The position numbers and the translations under genes are program-made. A stretch of DNA of 64,000 nt, taken from NCBI RefSeq assembly GCF_003171515.1, contig NC_089390.1, positions 2,790,001 through 2,854,000 of the forward strand, written 5' to 3'. A model generated the notes under the pieces. That model was not told where the DNA came from. It ran no database searches and was given only the letters and a program-made list of their open reading frames with translations. Below, in pieces: positions 59,224 through 64,000 of this stretch. The number at the start of each line of letters is the position of its first letter. The stretch's first letter is position 1. The DNA is from Pyrenophora tritici-repentis (taxonomy: Eukaryota > Ascomycota > Dothideomycetes > Pleosporales > Pleosporaceae).

Positions 59224-61485
59224 ATGACTTCCACCAGCAAAACATTTGAAGCTGGCGGTCCCTTTGAGGTGGAGAACCAGGGCTATGTCGTCGATCAAGA
59301 GAAGCATGTTTACAACGATGGCCCTCGTCGCGCCAGCATGGTCGGATCTGTAAATGCAGTCAGCGACCAGACGCAACGCAAGCTCAAGAGCAGACACATT
59401 CAGCTCATTGGTATTGGTGGGACGATTGGAACGGCGTTGTACGTTCAAATCGGTAGAGGCCTGATAAATGGGGGGCCTGCATCCCTTTTTCTCGCCTTCT
59501 CACTATGGTAAGTTTGCAGTCGTCAATCCGTTACAGCACGGCATATACTCGGAATTCAGAATACCAGACCCGGGCTGACATATCTTAAGGTGTACTGTAA
59601 TTCTGGCTATTACGCTCAGTGAGACTCTCTCTCTCTCCCTCTCTCTCCATAATCCAAAGCGACACATTCTCCCCATTGCAACAATGCCCATGCGCTTCTC
59701 GAACCTCCCAAAGCAACTCATTCTGCCACACGCGCTATGATCCCAGGCCAGCTAATGCATAAAATCAGGTATCGCCGAAATGGTTACTTTTCTCCCCATA
59801 TCCTCGCCATTCATCCGATTCGCAGGGCGCTTTGTAGATGATGCTTTCGGCTTTGCCGCTGGCTGGAACTTCTTCGTCTTTGAAGCTGCTCTCGTTCCTT
59901 TCGAGATTGTGGCTTGTAACCTCATCATCGGATTTTGGAGCGATGCCGTGCCTCCTGGTGGTATCATTGCCATTGTGCTTTTTCTTTATGCGTACGTCCA
60001 TCCCTTTGCTTCCCCGTTACTTGATTCACTGCACGAATACGCCATTTTTCTGTACCTGCTACGCGTGAATTACCTGTAAAACTTCATGTCACGTCTCCAA
60101 AATATGCCTTAAAGCCCAATACGCCCCAAGCAAGGCGGTCTATATTGAGCCCAAATCTTCTTCCAGAGATACTGAGCTAACAGTATTCTAGTCTCATCAA
60201 CATGATGGCTGTCAAATGTTAGTATCCGCAATATTTGACACACATCTGGATTTCTAACTGACCTTGTTTTACGTTTAGGGTATGGAGAGACCGAGTTCTG
60301 GGCTGCTATCGGCAAAGTCCTACTCATCATCGGCCTGCTCATCTTCACCTTCATTTCCATGTTGGGCGGTAACCCAGAGAAAGATCGGTACGGATTCCGG
60401 TATTGGAAAAATCCCGGCTCGTTCGCGGAACTCTACTACAAGGAAGAACTCGGTCGCTTTCTCGGCTTCCTCCAGTGCTTGATTCAAGCCTCCTTTACGA
60501 TTGCTGGACCGGACTATGTCTCCATGGCTGCCGGAGAGACGGAGAACCCACGCAAAGTAATGCCGCGTGCTTACAACGCTGTGTTCTACCGTCTCACCAC
60601 ATTCTTCGTACTTGGTTCGCTAGCCGTAGGTATCAACGTACCATACAACGACCCAGTATTGATTGGTGCTTTGCGAGATGGAAAACCAGGAGCGGCAGCT
60701 TCACCCTATGTCGTCGCCATGAACAGGCTCCGCATCGAAGGCCTTCCCCATGTTGTCAATGCCGGAGTCCTAGCCTCTGCCTTCTCCGCTGGAAACTCGT
60801 ACGTCTACTGTGCATCGCGCTCGCTCTTCGGTCTAGCCCTAGAGGGCAAAGCGCCCAAGTTTTTAACAAAGTGCACAAAGCAAGGTGTACCGTTTTACTG
60901 CGTCCTCTTTGTCCTTCTAATCGCCCTGCTATCGTTTCTACAGCTTAGTGCAAACTCCGCTGTAGTCTTGAATTGGTTCGTTTCTCTAGTTACGGCATCC
61001 CAGCTTATCAACTTCAGTGTCATGTGCTTTACCTTTTTGCGCTTTTACAAGGCGTGTCAGGTGCAGGGGTTGGATCGCAATACTCTGCCGTATAGAGGCA
61101 TATGCCAGCCGTACGCTGCATACTATGGCCTTGTGTGCACATTCGTGATGGCTTTTGTTGGCGGCTACACTGTATTCTTGAAGGGCCAGTGGGATGTGCC
61201 CTCCTTCTTGTTTTCTTACCTCATGTAAGTCTACCCCTTTGCGTTTTTGTGAACCCCACTATCTGAGGCACAATGAATCGAACACAGCTAACAGCTTGTT
61301 CTAGGATCTTCATATTCCCCACGCTCTTTGTTGGATGGAAGATCCTCAAGAAGACAAAGTGGGTTCCGTCGCATGAGGCGGACCTGGTGTCTGATTTGGC
61401 CGAGATTGAGGAATATCACCATAACTACGTGGAGAAGCCAGAGACGAACCCGTTCAACCGCTTGCTTGATAAGATGTTTGGGTAA
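59224..61485 (+). CDS. amino-acid permease (YAT/APC family)
   Basis: Six exons (59224-59507, 59590-59618, 59769-59991, 60192-60217, 60279-61224, 61305-61485) join in frame to 562 residues. Exons 2 and 4 are only 29 and 26 nt. The protein has a hydrophilic N terminus of about 60 residues and then about 12 membrane segments. The first carries the substrate-site motif IGIGGTIGTALYVQIG. Later family motifs are GPDYVSMAAGETENPRKVMPRAY and SAGNSYVYCASRSLFGLALEGKAPKF. It is a plasma-membrane proton-coupled amino-acid importer by family. The wording resembles the filamentous-fungus branch related to Agp2 and Dip5-like permeases, but the substrate cannot be told. The C terminus is short and cytosolic, with Lys and acidic residues typical of regulated endocytosis. 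It is intact and convergent with the kinase gene downstream. Confidence 0.92.
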
Positions 61486-61760
61486 GGAAGCTGGGACTTT
61501 TAGTAGATGGGACCTGATGAAGAGGAGGAAGTGCAGTCAATCCTTACATTTCTCTATTGTTTCGCTGCAAGGGAATAGAGGTATAATTTGATGAACTGAA
61601 GTGCGGATAAAAGTAATCGATAAGTATAAAGTCTACCTATTCAATACAAAGCTGTCGATGAGCGTTTATCTGATACAATGTATGCGCCGAGCACGGCTCA
61701 TAGCAATCACTACTCCTCTCACGCGGGTATAGTATGCTTCAAACGCCTTTGAATGCAGCA
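61486..61760. other. short convergent intergenic region
   Basis: A 275-bp gap between the permease and kinase 3' ends, AT-rich, with nothing else recognised. Confidence 0.55.
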
Positions 61761-63800
61761 TCAATCCTTCAACAAATGCACCAGCTTCCCGACTTCACTC
61801 TTGACCTGGTCACAGCTCAGACGCTTCTGCTCATCTGCCTGCACCATATCACCGATCAACTGCTGCACCTCTGTGCCCATGTACCCGAGACTCTCCGCAA
61901 GGCCATCCGGAAAGATACCCCGTCGAAGTTCGTTCAATGCTGCTATGCGCTCCATGCGCGTGCCGAATTTCTGCAGCATCTCGAATGCAACAACACCTAA
62001 AGCAAATACATCTAGCTTCTCATTGATACCACTGCTTGTCTGCGGTCGATAAAACTCTGTCCCAACTGGTTTGGCAAAGGCGTCGGGTACTGTACAGTTA
62101 TCGCTGAGTGCGGCTACAAGCCCAAAGTCGCCGATGCGTGGTGTCATATGTAGGCAGTCGCGCTTTGGACAAGGTTTACACCCCGACACATCCACTGAGC
62201 CATATGGCGGATAGCGAGCTGTTGACAGTGATAAAAACACGTTGGCTGGTTTTAGATCTCGATGCACAACGCCTTGAGCATGTAAATACTGGACCCCTGA
62301 GACGATACTGTTCAGTAACTCCAGTGATACGCACGGATGGAAGCAATGCTGGGCGGTTGGTGATGTGACAGATGCAGCTCGGTCGGATGAGATATATGCG
62401 GCAAGGTTCGTCTCGCAGAGGCTCATGGCTACGTTGAGCGTTAGTACCGGTCCAAGGCCCCGATTTTGGACCGAATGGCGAGGTGCGTCACTGTTGGACA
62501 TCATGCTGTCAGATATCTCAGTCGTATGTTCTTGAGAGTACAGCATGTGTGATCTAGGTATGTTCTCAATATCTTCGTCTTCATCTTCTTCCACGTCCTC
62601 CACAGCACTCATTCGGGATTTCGTCGAAGAGATCGTCGCGATCGTTGTTTGACTAGCTTGACTGTCCCGCCGTTTGGTGCTTTTGGTCAATTTCAGCGTA
62701 CCTTTGGTCGATGAATGCACGCTCTCCCTATGAGTTTCGTTCTCTTCCACTCCATGCTCGCTGAACTCAAAAACGATTCCAGCGTCGCTACTGTGATCGT
62801 TCCTCGCAAATGGATCATCAAGGGTCAGGCTATCTAGCTCAGAGTGTATTACGTTGTCGAAATTTGCCGAAGAGGACGGAAATGCAGCCCGGTCTTCCAA
62901 CAAACGATCTTCTCGCAACAGTGGTACTTCTGGTTCAGCTACCGCGTCTGTAGGCATCGTGGTAAACTCCAGCCAGGCGTTGTGATATCGAACGATGTTG
63001 TTATGATCAAACCTAGCGAGCGAACGAACCTCTTCGAGCATGCTTTCCAGCTCTTCGGGCCCATGCTCTTGTATCCTTGCGATCTTGGTAGGGCTTACCA
63101 TGATCCTTTTTACGGCGTAGAATGAGCCGTCAAGTTTGTGTTTAGCTTTGAAGACTTTCCCATAGCCACCCTTTCCTACCACCTCTAGCTCTGTATACTC
63201 CCGGATATATCGATCTGTTTGTAGATGAGGATAGCCCCGCAGCTGTATTCCGATAGGAGCTGGTATTCCAGACAAGGTGTCAAATGTCAAAGCCGGCTGT
63301 CGGGGCAGGAGCGGTGGTACGCCGTTTCCTGGTCGTGCGACAAGAGCCTGTGATTCAGGAATTATCTCGAGTTTGCTGAGGTTGCTCCGCGTGAGCTTGT
63401 TGATTCCTTCATTCGCTCTCAATCGGTGGCCTTGCATATCGTCGCTTGCATAAGCATCGTCAACATTATTGGAGATCTGACGCGCCAGCTCCTTATAAGA
63501 TGCTCTGCCCAAGCGCTGAGCGTCTGGATCGGATGGGTCTTTCCCGAGCTGCTCCGCAACTTCCCGAATGGTCCGTTCCTCTAACAATGAATGCAATAGC
63601 AGGTCTCGAACATTCTGCGCAGAATTCTGTCGCAGCTCTAGAGGAGGTCTTTGAAGAGGTTGCCCCGCCGCAGCAGAATCCAGGGTGTTGATCCTTGACA
63701 GGACGCTGTCCTGATGCAAATCGCTTGGGTCGTCATAATCGGTATCTTCATCGGAAGTTTCTGAACTCGATGAATCGCCAGGCTTGCGAAACATGGACAT
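61761..63800 (-). CDS. HRI-like eIF2-alpha kinase
   Basis: A single minus-strand exon encodes 679 residues from the ATG at 63800. A hydrophilic N terminus of about 210 residues leads to the kinase domain. It has VGKGGYGKVFKAK, YAVKRIMV with the catalytic lysine, and FDHNNIVRYHNAWLE. A long acidic and Ser-rich insert (EDVEEDEDEDIEN) separates the two lobes, which is a hallmark of eIF2-alpha kinases. HRDLKPANVFLSL and IGDFGLVAALSD follow. The segment LDVFALGVVAFEMLQKFGTRMER resembles mammalian HRI (EIF2AK1) and fission yeast Hri1/Hri2. Kinases of this kind phosphorylate eIF2-alpha Ser51 under stress and so lower translation initiation. The usual APE after the activation loop is replaced by YRPQT. 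No GCN2-type HisRS domain is present, so it is distinct from cpc-3/GCN2. Confidence 0.85.
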   Translation of the reverse strand: MSMFRKPGDSSSSETSDEDTDYDDPSDLHQDSVLSRINTLDSAAAGQPLQRPPLELRQNSAQNVRDLLLHSLLEERTIREVAEQLGKDPSDPDAQRLGRASYKELARQISNNVDDAYASDDMQGHRLRANEGINKLTRSNLSKLEIIPESQALVARPGNGVPPLLPRQPALTFDTLSGIPAPIGIQLRGYPHLQTDRYIREYTELEVVGKGGYGKVFKAKHKLDGSFYAVKRIMVSPTKIARIQEHGPEELESMLEEVRSLARFDHNNIVRYHNAWLEFTTMPTDAVAEPEVPLLREDRLLEDRAAFPSSSANFDNVIHSELDSLTLDDPFARNDHSSDAGIVFEFSEHGVEENETHRESVHSSTKGTLKLTKSTKRRDSQASQTTIATISSTKSRMSAVEDVEEDEDEDIENIPRSHMLYSQEHTTEISDSMMSNSDAPRHSVQNRGLGPVLTLNVAMSLCETNLAAYISSDRAASVTSPTAQHCFHPCVSLELLNSIVSGVQYLHAQGVVHRDLKPANVFLSLSTARYPPYGSVDVSGCKPCPKRDCLHMTPRIGDFGLVAALSDNCTVPDAFAKPVGTEFYRPQTSSGINEKLDVFALGVVAFEMLQKFGTRMERIAALNELRRGIFPDGLAESLGYMGTEVQQLIGDMVQADEQKRLSCDQVKSEVGKLVHLLKD

Positions 63801-64000
63801 TGTGAGCGAAAGAAGCGGTTGAGTCAATGCAAAGATAGTACAGCCCAGCTGGTATATAACGAGGACTTAAAAGCCAATTGATCGTTGCGATATCATTCAG
63901 CGGCTTTCTGAAGATAAATGCGAATGCGGTTGTGTTGGAGTTCCACTTGTGGTTGTGTGTTGTGTCGTGGAGCTGCAGCGTCGAGTGAAGACCCACCAGC
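63801..64000. other. promoter region of the eIF2-alpha kinase gene
   Basis: The 200 bp upstream of the kinase start contain its probable leader and promoter. No further gene is visible before the window ends. Confidence 0.5.

Noticed and set aside
1..64000. CRISPR array, rRNA genes or a biosynthetic gene cluster
   Set aside because: No regularly spaced repeats, no rRNA sequence and no polyketide, peptide or terpene synthase genes were seen; the genes present are functionally unrelated.

Overview
The window is nuclear DNA of a filamentous ascomycete. Genes carry short introns (about 45-110 nt) with GT..AG borders and TACTAAC/CTGAC-like branch points, intergenic gaps are long, and the proteins are typical of Pezizomycotina. 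A Dothideomycete, perhaps Pleosporales, is my best guess; that is inference, since no marker gene fixes the species.

Layout, left to right. 1.3-4.0 kb (+): DDT/WHIM-PHD chromatin protein. 5.0-6.9 kb (+): NAR1, cytosolic iron-sulfur cluster assembly. 9.4-11.8 kb (-): IME2/RCK-family kinase. 11.8-22.2 kb: a 10 kb gene-poor stretch whose AT-rich part (about 16-20.7 kb) may hold one or two decayed or poorly resolved membrane-protein genes on the minus strand. 22.2-27.6 kb (-): a 1,712-residue kinesin. 27.6-32.0 kb: no convincing gene. 32.0-38.5 kb: a young Ty1/copia retrotransposon with apparently identical 188-bp LTRs and a 5-bp target duplication, split in its gag region by a nested tRNA-derived SINE. 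40.0-43.0 kb (-): DENN-domain protein. 45.1-46.4 kb (+): BCD1, a box C/D snoRNP assembly factor. 48.6-49.3 kb (-): APS kinase. 49.7-51.7 kb (-): a patatin-fold protein lacking the usual catalytic residues. 51.9-52.6 kb (+): 2',3'-cyclic nucleotide phosphodiesterase. 52.9-54.3 kb (-) and 55.8-57.3 kb (+): a divergent pair of proteins sharing a His/Glu-rich HEVIKP-type domain. 59.2-61.5 kb (+): amino-acid permease. 61.8-63.8 kb (-): HRI-like eIF2-alpha kinase.

Most genes are unrelated housekeeping or regulatory genes and I see no biosynthetic cluster. BCD1, NAR1, APS kinase and the cyclic phosphodiesterase are single-gene parts of snoRNP assembly, Fe-S assembly, sulfate activation and RNA end metabolism. 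The most interesting structure is the SINE inside the copia element: tRNA-like head with A and B boxes, (TAC)8 tail and a 12-15 bp target duplication, whose removal leaves gag-pol in one frame. Other points worth a look are the patatin protein without its nucleophile serine, the divergent HEVIKP-domain pair (one member with dockerin-like calcium loops), an 8-nt first coding exon in the APS kinase gene, and the unresolved membrane-protein genes in the AT-rich desert. Exon borders were placed by hand from splice signals, reading frame and family conservation; every multi-exon model given as confident sums to a multiple of three.
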